From assembly GCF_020035535.1 (NCBI RefSeq), contig NZ_CP083349.1:1488001-1552000 (forward strand): a stretch of DNA of 64,000 nt. Reading direction: 5' to 3'. This document shows, in pieces, positions 38,468 through 46,080 of this stretch (positions are counted from its first letter, which is position 1; each line of letters opens with the position of its first letter). The DNA comes from Ensifer adhaerens. GTDB lineage: Bacteria > Pseudomonadota > Alphaproteobacteria > Rhizobiales > Rhizobiaceae. Under the pieces are notes generated by a model. That model saw only the letters and a list, made by a program, of their open reading frames with translations. It had not been told where the DNA came from and ran no database searches. The position numbers and the translations under genes are program-made.

Positions 38468-39721
38468 CTATTCGAACACGATCTGCCGGACGTCGATGTT
38501 GCGGGCCCGGAACCCGGCTTCACAGTAGTAGAAATAGAACTCCCACAGCCGCTTGAAGCGCAGGTCGAATCCGAGCGGCTCGATCTTGTTCCAGACCGAC
38601 CAGAAGCGCTGGCGCCATTCGCCAAGTGTGCGGGCATAGTCGATGCCGAAGCCGAAATCGTTGCTCATGCGCAAGCCGACATGGCGACCGAGATCGATGA
38701 GATGTTCGCGCGTCGGCAGCATTCCGCCCGGGAAGACGTATTTCTGGATGAAGTCCGGGTTGGCGCGGTATTCCTCATAGGCTTCGGGCTTGATTGTGAT
38801 GATCTGCAGTCCGGCCTTGCCACCGGGCTTCAGGCATCGCTTGAGCTGCGAGAAATAGGTCGCCCAGAACTTTTCGCCGACCGCCTCGAACATCTCGATC
38901 GAGACGATGCGGTCATAGGTGCCATTCTCCTCGCGATAGTCCTGGAATTTCAGTTCGACGCGGTCGGCAAGACCTGCCCGGTGGATGCGTTCGCGGGCGA
39001 AGGCCAGTTGCTCGCGGCTGATCGTCAATCCCGTCACCTTGCAACCGATTTCGCCCGCGGCAAATTCCGCAAAGCCTCCCCAGCCACAGCCGATCTCCAG
39101 CACATGGTCTCCGGCGCGAAGGTTGGTCGCTTCTGCCAGAGCGCGATATTTGGCCGCCTGCGCGGAGCGGAGATCGTTGGCGCCGGTTGCATAGAGCGCC
39201 GATGAATAGGTCATGCTCGGGTCGAGCCATTCGCTATAGAAGGCGTTGCCGAGGTCATAGTGAGCGGAGATGTTGCGGCGCGCACCTGACTTCGTATTGG
39301 CGTTGCGCCAATGCAGGAATTTTTCGACAAGGTGAAGCAGGCCGTGCGCCCGGTTCGGGAAGTGTTTGCCGATCTCGGCATTGACGAGAAAGAGCTCGAG
39401 AAAGGCACCCACATCGGGACTGTCCCAGTCGCCGTCGATATAGCTTTCGGCAGCCCCGATCGTGCCGCCAGTCACGGCGCGTTGCGGCAGGTTCCAGTTG
39501 TTCAAGGTGAGGATCGCGCTCGGGCCCGCCCTCTTGCCCCTGATCACCAGTTTGCGGCCATCCGGCGCTGTAAGCATCAATGTGCCGGCCTGAAGATGCA
39601 CGAGGGCGCCCAGCACCATGCGTGCCTTCAATGGGAAGTCCCTGAGGACCATCGAGAGATTCTCGGCAGAAAGCTCCTGTGCGCCTTTGAACGCGGCGAG
39701 ACTTGCTTCCAGCTCACGCAT
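38468..39721 (-). CDS. cfa: Cyclopropane-fatty-acyl-phospholipid synthase family protein
   Basis: The enzyme methylenates unsaturated membrane lipids with S-adenosylmethionine, mostly in stationary phase or acid. The 417-residue product has an N-terminal lipid-binding region and a SAM methyltransferase core. The core shows VLEIGCGWGGFAEFAA near residue 185, QLAFARERI, and the signature VSIEMFEAVGEKFW. The ATG at MRELEASL is chosen over one 21 codons upstream, since GAGGGGG lies about 6 nt before it. Whether it makes cyclopropane or another modification cannot be told. Confidence 0.9.
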   Translation of the reverse strand: MRELEASLAAFKGAQELSAENLSMVLRDFPLKARMVLGALVHLQAGTLMLTAPDGRKLVIRGKRAGPSAILTLNNWNLPQRAVTGGTIGAAESYIDGDWDSPDVGAFLELFLVNAEIGKHFPNRAHGLLHLVEKFLHWRNANTKSGARRNISAHYDLGNAFYSEWLDPSMTYSSALYATGANDLRSAQAAKYRALAEATNLRAGDHVLEIGCGWGGFAEFAAGEIGCKVTGLTISREQLAFARERIHRAGLADRVELKFQDYREENGTYDRIVSIEMFEAVGEKFWATYFSQLKRCLKPGGKAGLQIITIKPEAYEEYRANPDFIQKYVFPGGMLPTREHLIDLGRHVGLRMSNDFGFGIDYARTLGEWRQRFWSVWNKIEPLGFDLRFKRLWEFYFYYCEAGFRARNIDVRQIVFE

Positions 39722-39814
39722 ACACCACCCCCTCAGCTGTTGCATCCGTAAGGTGAGCGTAGCGGCATTCGTCTGAGACGCCAACCGTGGAATTCTACCG
39801 GGGGCCTGTATTCG

Positions 39815-41263
39815 CTACGGCTCTCTCGGCGCGCTTGTGATCTCGCGGAACGCCGCGAGCGCGCGGTCCCGGGCCATGGCATGGTCGACGATCGGCTTTG
39901 GATAGGTTGCGCCGAGTTCGATGCCGGCATCTGCGAGGATAGCGGCCGGAGCAGCAAAGGGGCGATGGATGTAGCGCGGCTCCAGCCGATCGAGTTCCGG
40001 CACGAAGCGCTTTACATAGGCGCCGTCCGGGTCGAATTTTTCGCCCTGGAGAACCGGATTGAAAATTCGGAAGAACGGTGCCGCATCGGCGCCTGATCCC
40101 GCGACCCATTGCCAGCTTGCTGCATTATTTGCCGGATCCGCATCCACCAGCGTGTCGCGAAACCAGGCTTCTCCCCTTCGCCAGTCGATCAGGAGATCCT
40201 TGATGAGGAAGGACGCGGCGATCATCCGCACGCGGTTGTGCATATAGCCATGCCGCCAGAGCTGGCGCATGCCGGCATCAACGATCGGAAATCCGGTCAG
40301 GCCCTTGGACCACAGGGAAAAGTCGCCTTCGTGGTCAAGCCAGTGGAAATGATCGAATCGGCGATCGAGGTTGCGCCGGGGGAGTTCGGGATAGTGAAAC
40401 AGCAGATGGTAGGAGAACTCGCGCCAGGCGACCTCCTTTCGGAAGGTGGCGACACCTTCACCGCCTTCGGTCTGTAACCCTTGTGTCGCGTGCCAAATCT
40501 GCGCCGGCGATATCTCCCCGAGGGCAAGGTGGGGAGAGAGCAGGGACGTGCCGTCAGCGTCAGGAAGGTCCCGGCGAACTTTGTAATCTTTGAGCTTTTC
40601 GTCGATAAATTCGTCGAGGCGAGCGGCCGCGCCTTTTTCTCCCGGCGTCCATATTTCGCTGAACGTGGCCGCCCAGTTCGGTTTTGTTGGCAGAAGCGAC
40701 CATTGGCCAAGCGGTTCGGACGACGGCCAGGTTTCCGGTGACACGATTTGTTGCGGTTCGTCGATTGGCGGAGCCGGTTCAAACTTTGAATCGAGGGCGC
40801 GCCAGAAGGGCGTGAACACGCGATAGGGGCCGCCGGTCGTCGTCAGCAGGCGCATAGGTTCATGCAGCAATTGTCCGGCAAAACTCTCGGTGGCGATCCC
40901 CTGAGCTGAGAGCGCCTTCTTCAAGGCGGTATCGGTGGCGATGCCCGAGGGATCGTAGCGACGATTCCAATGAACGCGCTGCGCTCCTGATTTGCGCGCC
41001 ACGTCGGTGAGCACGTCCAGCGGGTCGCCGGAGCGGAAAATGAGTTGCGAGCCGAATTGGGCGAGGCGAGCCCTCAACGCCTCCAGCGAATGATGCAGCC
41101 ACCATCGCTGCGCAGCCCCCAGCGGACCGTTGCCGCTTTCGTCCGGCTCCCGGATATAGAGCGGAATGACGGGAGCCTCACCGACCGCGGCCGCAAGGGC
41201 GCGATTGTCGGCAAGACGCAGGTCCTTGCGGAACCAGACGATGATGGGCGCCGCCTTTGTCAT
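39815..41263 (-). CDS. phrB: Deoxyribodipyrimidine photolyase (CPD type)
   Basis: This is a light-driven repair enzyme for cyclobutane pyrimidine dimers. The 482-residue product has the antenna domain (IIVWFRKDLRLADNRALAAAV) and the FAD-binding C-terminal domain with WREFSYHLLFHYPELP, MRQLWRHGYMHNRVRM and RIFNPVLQGEKFDP. Length is normal. It is the last core gene before the prophage edge, about 100 bp from the tRNA remnant, and lies downstream of the putative tRNA on the same strand. Confidence 0.95.
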   Translation of the reverse strand: MTKAAPIIVWFRKDLRLADNRALAAAVGEAPVIPLYIREPDESGNGPLGAAQRWWLHHSLEALRARLAQFGSQLIFRSGDPLDVLTDVARKSGAQRVHWNRRYDPSGIATDTALKKALSAQGIATESFAGQLLHEPMRLLTTTGGPYRVFTPFWRALDSKFEPAPPIDEPQQIVSPETWPSSEPLGQWSLLPTKPNWAATFSEIWTPGEKGAAARLDEFIDEKLKDYKVRRDLPDADGTSLLSPHLALGEISPAQIWHATQGLQTEGGEGVATFRKEVAWREFSYHLLFHYPELPRRNLDRRFDHFHWLDHEGDFSLWSKGLTGFPIVDAGMRQLWRHGYMHNRVRMIAASFLIKDLLIDWRRGEAWFRDTLVDADPANNAASWQWVAGSGADAAPFFRIFNPVLQGEKFDPDGAYVKRFVPELDRLEPRYIHRPFAAPAAILADAGIELGATYPKPIVDHAMARDRALAAFREITSAPREP

Positions 41264-41310
41264 GAATACCGTCTAGGTTTGGGATTGCTCACCCGCGGAA
41301 CTTAGGTGCA

Positions 41311-41352
41311 AAATGAAAAAGAGCCATCTGCATCTCTGCAAATGGCTCTTTT
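41311..41352 (-). terminator. Intrinsic terminator downstream of the tRNA remnant
   Basis: On the minus strand AAAAGAGCCAT pairs with ATGGCTCTTTT around TGCAGAGATGCA, followed by TTTTTCATTTT. It lies directly 3' of the tRNA-like block on the same strand and reads away from it. It is most simply the original tRNA gene's own terminator. Confidence 0.85.
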
Positions 41353-41358
41353 AGAAAG

Positions 41359-41377
41359 TGGCTCCCCGGGCCGGAGT
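41359..41377 (-). other. tRNA 3'-end remnant, candidate attL core
   Basis: The minus-strand sequence ACTCCGGCCCGGGGAGCCA reads as the end of a tRNA: T-loop bases A58-C-T60, T-stem CCGGC, acceptor strand CCGGGGA, discriminator G and CCA. G73 with that acceptor fits tRNA-Asn. Upstream of it the tRNA does not continue (phage DNA instead), and downstream is a terminator. This is what an integrated phage leaves at the 3' side of a tRNA target. Confidence 0.7.
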
Positions 41378-41458
41378 TGGCTCCGCCGTATGGGTTCATA
41401 TGCTCTCATGAGTTTTCAAAGCGTTAGGCTGAGTATCTTCAAGTCGATCGCGGATGCG

Positions 41459-41486
41459 TGTAACCAGAATGTAACCAAAATGTAGG
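41459..41486. repeat. Phased 11-bp direct repeats, candidate integrase arm sites
   Basis: TGTAACCA occurs at two positions 11 bp apart and a third partial copy (TGTAGG) starts 11 bp further. The spacing is one helical turn. The position inside the phage edge, 80-100 bp from the tRNA remnant, fits arm-type binding sites of a tyrosine integrase. This is inference. Confidence 0.45.
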
Positions 41487-41520
41487 CCGGATGGCTCCGA
41501 ATATTTTTGCTCATCGGGCA

Positions 41521-41551
41521 AAGAAAAGCCCCGCAGGCTCGGTGTGGGGCG
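41521..41551 (-). terminator. Intrinsic terminator of the leftward phage operon
   Basis: On the minus strand GCCCCACACCG...GGGGC (stem GCCCC/GGGGC plus flanking pairs) is followed by TTTTCTTT. It lies about 30 nt after the last gene of the leftward operon. Confidence 0.75.
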
Positions 41552-41578
41552 GGAGTCTGCTCGATTGGGTCGAATCAG

Positions 41579-41767
41579 CTAGCTGGCGCTGATCATCTTG
41601 CGGATGCGGTCAACGGCTGTACCGCGTGCCTTGGCGGCCAGGTACTCACGCTCGAGGCGATCGAGGATTGGCTGCGCGATCGGGCCGCGCCGATCGACGA
41701 GTTCGGCGGCAATCAGCAGCATCTTTTCGATGCGTTCCACGGAGATCTCTTCGACGCCGGCTCTCAT
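41579..41767 (-). CDS. Small phage protein, last gene of the leftward operon
   Basis: The 62-residue, helix-rich product begins MRAGVEEISVERIEKMLLI and ends RIRKMISAS. Its ATG overlaps the stop of the HNH gene (ATGA), so the start is well fixed even though the frame is open much further upstream. I do not recognise the family. It is probably a cytosolic accessory protein. Confidence 0.7.
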   Translation of the reverse strand: MRAGVEEISVERIEKMLLIAAELVDRRGPIAQPILDRLEREYLAAKARGTAVDRIRKMISAS

Positions 41768-42153
41768 TGATCCCTCCGGGCGTCGGCGGCGATTTCGTCG
41801 CATGTGAATGCGGGGCCGCCGTTGTGACCGAGCATGCCGCGCTTCGCCTTTTCGCGGCGCTTGGCATTTTCTTTTCGGGTGACCATCTCGACGTGACCCT
41901 TCTCCGGCCGCACACAGCGCCGGTTGCGGCAATAGTGGTCGAGTTCCTTTTTGCCGGGGATGTAGCCATGTTCGTTCGTCCACATGGCGATATGCACGGC
42001 AACGGTTTGACCATCGAGCGACATGCGGGGATAGCCGAAGCCGCGGCCGTTCTTGCCGGAATCCGGGCCGGTCCATTCATGGCAGCCGGTTACCGGGTTG
42101 ATCTCGACGCGCGCCATGATCTTTGCGCGGATGCGGTCGCGACGGCTGCTCAT
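41764..42153 (-). CDS. HNH endonuclease-type phage protein
   Basis: The 129-residue product has the HNH pattern: VTGCHEWTGPDSGKNGRGFGY, then ELDHYCRNRRCVRPEKGHVEMV, where the DH, the N between two Cys, and the H of GHVE fit the metal-binding core of phage HNH proteins (often HNH_3 type). The start with GGAG about 8 nt upstream overlaps the previous stop (ATGA). It is not next to the terminase, so a packaging role of the HK97 kind is not implied by position. Confidence 0.82.
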   Translation of the reverse strand: MSSRRDRIRAKIMARVEINPVTGCHEWTGPDSGKNGRGFGYPRMSLDGQTVAVHIAMWTNEHGYIPGKKELDHYCRNRRCVRPEKGHVEMVTRKENAKRREKAKRGMLGHNGGPAFTCDEIAADARRDQ

Positions 42154-42677
42154 CGTCTTCTCCATGCGTCGAAGTCGGCGCGCAGGTTCTGCCAGCGGGC
42201 AGCGGCGGCCGGGTCATTGTTCAGCTCGGCGCGCGAGCGAATGTTCAGGATTGATCGGAGCTTCGTCACGACGCGGTGGTCGGTGAGCGGCCGATCGAGG
42301 CCGTGGCGCTCTTGCATGTATTTCTTGAAAGCAGGCTCAGTGCACTTCATCGCGCACTCGGCGGCGTAGTCCTTCGGCTTCTCCTGGCCCGGCCGCAGGC
42401 GTTCGATCTCGTCGAGGGCCTTGCGATAGTTGGCGGCAACAACCTGGTAGAGGTCGAGCAACCAGATCAGATCCTGCGGGGCATTCAAGACGAGTTCGCG
42501 ATCGATGAAGTTCGCTGCATTCGGCACGATCGCGATCAGTTCCTTGCCATCCTCGCCGGCCAAAAGCCGCATGCCGTCGGCCTCGCCGGCGAAACCCCAA
42601 TTTTTCGAGGCTTCGGCGGCGCGGGTGCGGATGGCATTCAAGCGACGTTGGCGGGGCGAGGTGGCGGGCTGGTTCAT
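42150..42677 (-). CDS. Hypothetical phage protein
   Basis: The 175-residue product is soluble, with a basic N-terminus (MNQPATSPRQRRLNAIRTRA) and helical blocks such as LIWLLDLYQVVAANYRKALDEIERLR and YAAECAMKCTEPAFKKYM. It has no recognised domain. It is chained by ATGA-type overlaps to a 21-codon frame upstream and the HNH gene downstream. Confidence 0.7.
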   Translation of the reverse strand: MNQPATSPRQRRLNAIRTRAAEASKNWGFAGEADGMRLLAGEDGKELIAIVPNAANFIDRELVLNAPQDLIWLLDLYQVVAANYRKALDEIERLRPGQEKPKDYAAECAMKCTEPAFKKYMQERHGLDRPLTDHRVVTKLRSILNIRSRAELNNDPAAAARWQNLRADFDAWRRR

Positions 42678-42739
42678 TTGGCGGCCTCGCCGCTTTCGAT
42701 GGCGCCGGTGACGGGTTTTGCGTTGGAGCGATCGGTCAT
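42674..42739 (-). CDS. Very short overlapping reading frame (21 codons)
   Basis: This frame encodes MTDRSNAKPVTGAIESGEAA-K. Its ATG overlaps the stop of the DUF5131 gene (ATGA) and its stop overlaps the ATG of the next gene (ATGA), with GGAG-AC about 10 nt before the start. The tight fit at both ends suggests it is translated, either as a tiny peptide or as a reinitiation bridge. It is too short to classify. Confidence 0.5.
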   Translation of the reverse strand: MTDRSNAKPVTGAIESGEAAK

Positions 42740-44052
42740 TGGCGATCGTCTCCGAGGGCGCGGACCTTCGCCGTCACCGATGCCTTCATCTCATCTATGA
42801 GTTGAGGAAGAGGCAGGGGGCCGAACGAAGCCTCTCCGAACCCATGCTGCCATCCATCGTAATAGCCGTTGCTGCGGCTCGGGTCGGCTCCGAGGTCTTG
42901 GTAAATTTTCCAGTGCAACTTCGGCGCCGTCTCTGCCACGAACGCCTCGAAGTCCTTTACGTGAGCACTTCCGGAGCGGGGTGTCATCGGCGGATCTCCG
43001 GGAAAGCCGTTGTGCTCGATGCCGTCGAGAAGGCGGCCGGCGGCCTTCTTACCCACATGCTCTAAAACCGTGGCGCCGCCAAAGAGGTCTATTTGGCGCG
43101 GCCAATGCCCGATCTCGACGACGTGCGCCGGCCAGAACTCCGAAGCGCCTTCAGGCGATGCGGCGAGCGCAAACCTGCCGGGGGTGCCGCTCGGCCGGGG
43201 TTTCGTCGGTTTTCCCCACGCTCCCCATTGCTTGAAGTGGAACGGTACGCCGGCGTCGGCGCACTGGTCTCGCAACTGGCGCGGCCAGTACGGATGCATA
43301 GGTCGCGCGTTCGGGCCGCTTTCGCCGCCAGCGACGACCCACTGCGGCAGACTAGATTGATGCACTCGCGCGTCGGGGCCGACCTCTCTTAACCCAGTCA
43401 CTCGCAAGAGGATGCGCCCTAGCAAAGGCTCGGCCGACAGCCATGTCAGCCACCCAAGTTCCTGAAGCTCCTCCATGTAGGGCCAGCGGCTGCTATAGCG
43501 GTCCTGATCTTCCGCTGATGTGCCAAGCCAGACGTTCGGCAGGGGCCAGGGGATATCTTCGATCGCGCCGGCGGCACATGGCGATCCGGTCACCTCGGCG
43601 GCGGCCGTGCCCCATCGGCGGGAAAACTCAGCACTGTCATGCTCGAAGCAGCGGGCCATTTCTTGAAGATAGTCCCGCATGCGTTCCGGCCGTTTCGTCA
43701 GCACCTGGAAAGTGTGCTGCGGCGCCAGCGCCATGACGGCAAAGATCTGGTCAATCCATTCGTCAGGCACGCCCTCGGCGAAGAGATCGCCATGGGCGCA
43801 GACGAAGATCATGCGTGGCTTTTTCCAGCGCAACGGCTCGTCGAGCCACTGCGGATTGAAGCGGACTTCGCCAGTCCAGACAGGGCCTGCCTTGCTATTG
43901 CGCGTGAGGCCTTCTCGGCTCGGGTGATGCTTCAGCCGCGTGCCGGCGAGCTTCATCGCGTAGCAGTTGGTGCAGCCGGGGGAGACGACCGAGCAGCCGG
44001 TGATCGGGTTCCAGGTCGCGTCGGTCCATTCGATCTTGGTGCCGTCAGCCAT
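42736..44052 (-). CDS. Phage Gp37/Gp68 (DUF5131) family three-Cys protein
   Basis: The 438-residue product begins MADGTKIEWTDATWNPITGC and has cysteines 20, 27 and 30 in a C-x6-C-x2-C arrangement (GCTNCYAMK), followed by PRMIFVCAHGDLFAEGVPDEW, FQVLTKRPERM, WLGTSAEDQ and the VVAGGESGPNARPMHPYW block. These are the hallmarks of the Gp37/Gp68 family found in phages and mobile DNA. From memory the family is suspected to be radical-SAM-like, but it has no firm function. The C-terminal 130 residues are less typical and may be an added domain. Confidence 0.87.
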   Translation of the reverse strand: MADGTKIEWTDATWNPITGCSVVSPGCTNCYAMKLAGTRLKHHPSREGLTRNSKAGPVWTGEVRFNPQWLDEPLRWKKPRMIFVCAHGDLFAEGVPDEWIDQIFAVMALAPQHTFQVLTKRPERMRDYLQEMARCFEHDSAEFSRRWGTAAAEVTGSPCAAGAIEDIPWPLPNVWLGTSAEDQDRYSSRWPYMEELQELGWLTWLSAEPLLGRILLRVTGLREVGPDARVHQSSLPQWVVAGGESGPNARPMHPYWPRQLRDQCADAGVPFHFKQWGAWGKPTKPRPSGTPGRFALAASPEGASEFWPAHVVEIGHWPRQIDLFGGATVLEHVGKKAAGRLLDGIEHNGFPGDPPMTPRSGSAHVKDFEAFVAETAPKLHWKIYQDLGADPSRSNGYYDGWQHGFGEASFGPLPLPQLIDEMKASVTAKVRALGDDRQ

Positions 44053-44287
44053 TGGGATCCTCCGGCATCGGCTCGTTGCCTCGAGCGACGATCAATTCAG
44101 CGAGGCCAGTCAGGAAATCTTTGCCGTAGGTGCCGCGACCATAATCTGCGGCGACCTGCACTAGGACCGAGAGGCACTCGTCCAGCTCCATGCCTCGCAG
44201 CTGCGCAGCGTAGATCGCATCGGAAACAGCGTTCGCGAGGACAGTGAAATTGGGGCCTTGGCCTGTAATCATAGCGGTTTTAGCCAT
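44045..44287 (-). CDS. Small phage protein
   Basis: The 80-residue product is helical (VLANAVSDAIYAAQLRGMELDECLSVLVQVAADY). It overlaps its neighbours by 8 bp on each side through near-identical AATGGCT(G/A)A junctions. No family is recognised. Confidence 0.68.
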   Translation of the reverse strand: MAKTAMITGQGPNFTVLANAVSDAIYAAQLRGMELDECLSVLVQVAADYGRGTYGKDFLTGLAELIVARGNEPMPEDPNG

Positions 44288-45305
44288 TGGCGATTACCTC
44301 GCCAAGCACCGCGTCGGCGCGCTTGAGGAGCGGCCCGAGGATGTCGCATTCATCACATTCCGGCGACTGGTATGCCCGGATTTCGGTCACGAAATCGCGC
44401 AGCACAACTTCGGCGCATCCGGCTTCCTGCTGGAAGCCAGCCGCATTGCGGTGGCCGCCGCCGCCGAAGCGCTTGGCGACCTCTGAGACGTCGAGGCGGT
44501 TGTCTTCAGAGCGAAGCGACCACTGCACCATGCCATCGGCACGGCGGAACCAGGCCGCGGCAAAGGGTGCCTGCGGATGCTGCTCGAGCAGCTCGTGCGC
44601 CGCGTCGCTGGCGTAGTGGTAGGGGACGTTGACGACAGGGACCGAGTGCCCGGCGATCTCGACGAGGTAGACCTCGGATGTGAATTTCCGGAGGTTGCTG
44701 CGATGAGCGCGCAGGATCGCCTCGCCGTCGTCGATCAGGCTGTTCGGCTTCCTGGCGATCTCGTCCCACACCTCGAAGGTTTGCGGGAAGGTGCGTAGCG
44801 CAGCCGAAAACTTGCGGGTGTCCTCGCCGAGCGCAAAGCGCCACAGATCGCGGTCCTCGATATAGGCGATCATCGCCGGAACCGTGCCGTTTGCCTCGTC
44901 GAGGCCGTGCGCAAACTCCCAGGCCATGCGGGCGCCGGAGCGGTTCATATCGAAGCAGACCGCAATCTTCGGGATGTTCTGCGTCCAGTTGATCTGAAAC
45001 GCCTTGTCGAGGCCGGTCAGAGTGCCATCAAAGGGCGGCAGGCGCTGCAGCCCCTCCTGCGCCGTCTTGTGGTGATCGAGCACGACCAGGCTGCGGGCGG
45101 TGAACGACAAATCGACGAGCACTTCATAGGGCGCCGAGAAGTCGACGAAGAGCACGTCTTTGTCGGTGACGTCCGGAAGCGGCTTGCCATAGTGGCCGGG
45201 AACGAAGGCGCAGAGCGGCCAGCGTTTCCGGATTGCCCAGGCGGCGCCGAAGCCGTCGTCGCAATGGCCGTGATAAATGCAGATAGTCGGCTGCCAGTCA
45301 GCCAT
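44280..45305 (-). CDS. DHH-family phosphoesterase, phage-encoded
   Basis: The 341-residue product has the DHH/DHHA1 layout. Motif I is YHGHCDDGFGAAWAI at residues 11-25, motif II VLFVDFS near 51, motif III VVLDHHKTAQ with DHH at 77-79, and the C-terminal DHHA1 substrate loop is GGGGHRNAAG near 283. Such enzymes cleave short oligonucleotides or cyclic dinucleotides using Mn2+. The start is fixed by an ATG overlapping the previous stop. The frame is open much further upstream but loses similarity. Confidence 0.88.
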   Translation of the reverse strand: MADWQPTICIYHGHCDDGFGAAWAIRKRWPLCAFVPGHYGKPLPDVTDKDVLFVDFSAPYEVLVDLSFTARSLVVLDHHKTAQEGLQRLPPFDGTLTGLDKAFQINWTQNIPKIAVCFDMNRSGARMAWEFAHGLDEANGTVPAMIAYIEDRDLWRFALGEDTRKFSAALRTFPQTFEVWDEIARKPNSLIDDGEAILRAHRSNLRKFTSEVYLVEIAGHSVPVVNVPYHYASDAAHELLEQHPQAPFAAAWFRRADGMVQWSLRSEDNRLDVSEVAKRFGGGGHRNAAGFQQEAGCAEVVLRDFVTEIRAYQSPECDECDILGPLLKRADAVLGEVIANG

Positions 45306-45501
45306 AGGCTTTCTCCTGAAGTTCGGCGCGCCGGCGGCGCAGCCAGGTTTCGCAGTCGCTGCGGAATTGCTCGGCGGCGGCGGTGTGTGCGCTCCAGGCC
45401 GGTGCGCGGCGAATGTGGGCGTTCCACTGGCGCAGCTCTGCCTCGAGTTCCTCGATCGACATGTCGCAGTGAGGCTTCGTGGTGACGGGCGCTTCAGCCA
45501 T
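45298..45501 (-). CDS. Small phage protein
   Basis: The 67-residue product (MAEAPVTTKPHCDMSIEELEAELRQ...) is a helical hairpin rich in Ala, Arg and Trp. It is placed between two genes with 8-bp overlaps. No family is recognised. Confidence 0.65.
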   Translation of the reverse strand: MAEAPVTTKPHCDMSIEELEAELRQWNAHIRRAPAWSAHTAAAEQFRSDCETWLRRRRAELQEKAYG

Positions 45502-45751
45502 TGGCCGTCTCCTCGTCGAAGCCGGCCTGGATGTTGATGAGCGATGCGATCGTGAAGGCGATCGCCGAGACGACTGCGTCGTCGCGCTGGCCGTTGCTGT
45601 CGACGGTGAAGACGTCGCAACCGTCATCGTCAAGGATGACGCCGACATCCTCGTCGCAGAGCCGGAGCGGCAGCTTGACCTTCATGTCGGCAAAGCAGGC
45701 GCGGATAACGGCCTCGGGATTGTCTATCTCTGCCGAGTGCTGCGTGCTCAT
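45494..45751 (-). CDS. Small acidic phage protein
   Basis: The 85-residue product (MSTQHSAEIDNPEAVIRACF, then VGVILDDDGCDVFTVDSNGQ) is acidic with an alpha-beta pattern. It overlaps both neighbours. No family is recognised. Confidence 0.65.
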   Translation of the reverse strand: MSTQHSAEIDNPEAVIRACFADMKVKLPLRLCDEDVGVILDDDGCDVFTVDSNGQRDDAVVSAIAFTIASLINIQAGFDEETANG

Positions 45752-46080
45752 ACCTGCTGCTCCATCGCCCTGACGTGCATGGTGACGCGCGGCAGGGAGA
45801 TTGGCCTGACGTTATAGTTGCCGGTGTCGCGAGCGATGCGGGCATAGACGACGGTGCGGCGCTCGTCCTCGCGCACGCCGCTGTTTTCGAGCGATTCCCA
45901 GTTACGACGATGCTGGGCGACATAGGCGCGCATCACGTCCTCGGTGACGGCGAAGGCGGCGGCGAGCCGGTAGACCGTCAGGCCGGCGAGATAGCCGGCG
46001 CGGACCGCCGGCTCTTTCAGGTTCGCGGCAGTGCGCGACAGGCCGGCCGGCGGGCGGTGATTGACGACGTGGATCTTCAT
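45748..46080 (-). CDS. Hypothetical phage protein
   Basis: The 110-residue product starts MKIHVVNHRPPAGLSRTAAN and contains YRLAAAFAVTEDVMRAYVAQHRRNWE, which could be a helix-turn-helix-like stretch, and ends basic. The ATG overlaps the cupin-like gene's stop (ATGA). The long frame upstream is a shadow of that gene. No function is assigned. Confidence 0.65.
   Translation of the reverse strand: MKIHVVNHRPPAGLSRTAANLKEPAVRAGYLAGLTVYRLAAAFAVTEDVMRAYVAQHRRNWESLENSGVREDERRTVVYARIARDTGNYNVRPISLPRVTMHVRAMEQQV

Larger units (their letters stand above)
41264..41578. other. Left prophage junction region
   Basis: No gene is visible in these 315 bp. They hold, from left to right, a tRNA-type terminator, a 19-nt block matching a tRNA 3' end, phased 11-bp direct repeats, and the terminator of the leftward phage operon. 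Each is listed separately. No integrase gene is present on this side. Confidence 0.65.
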
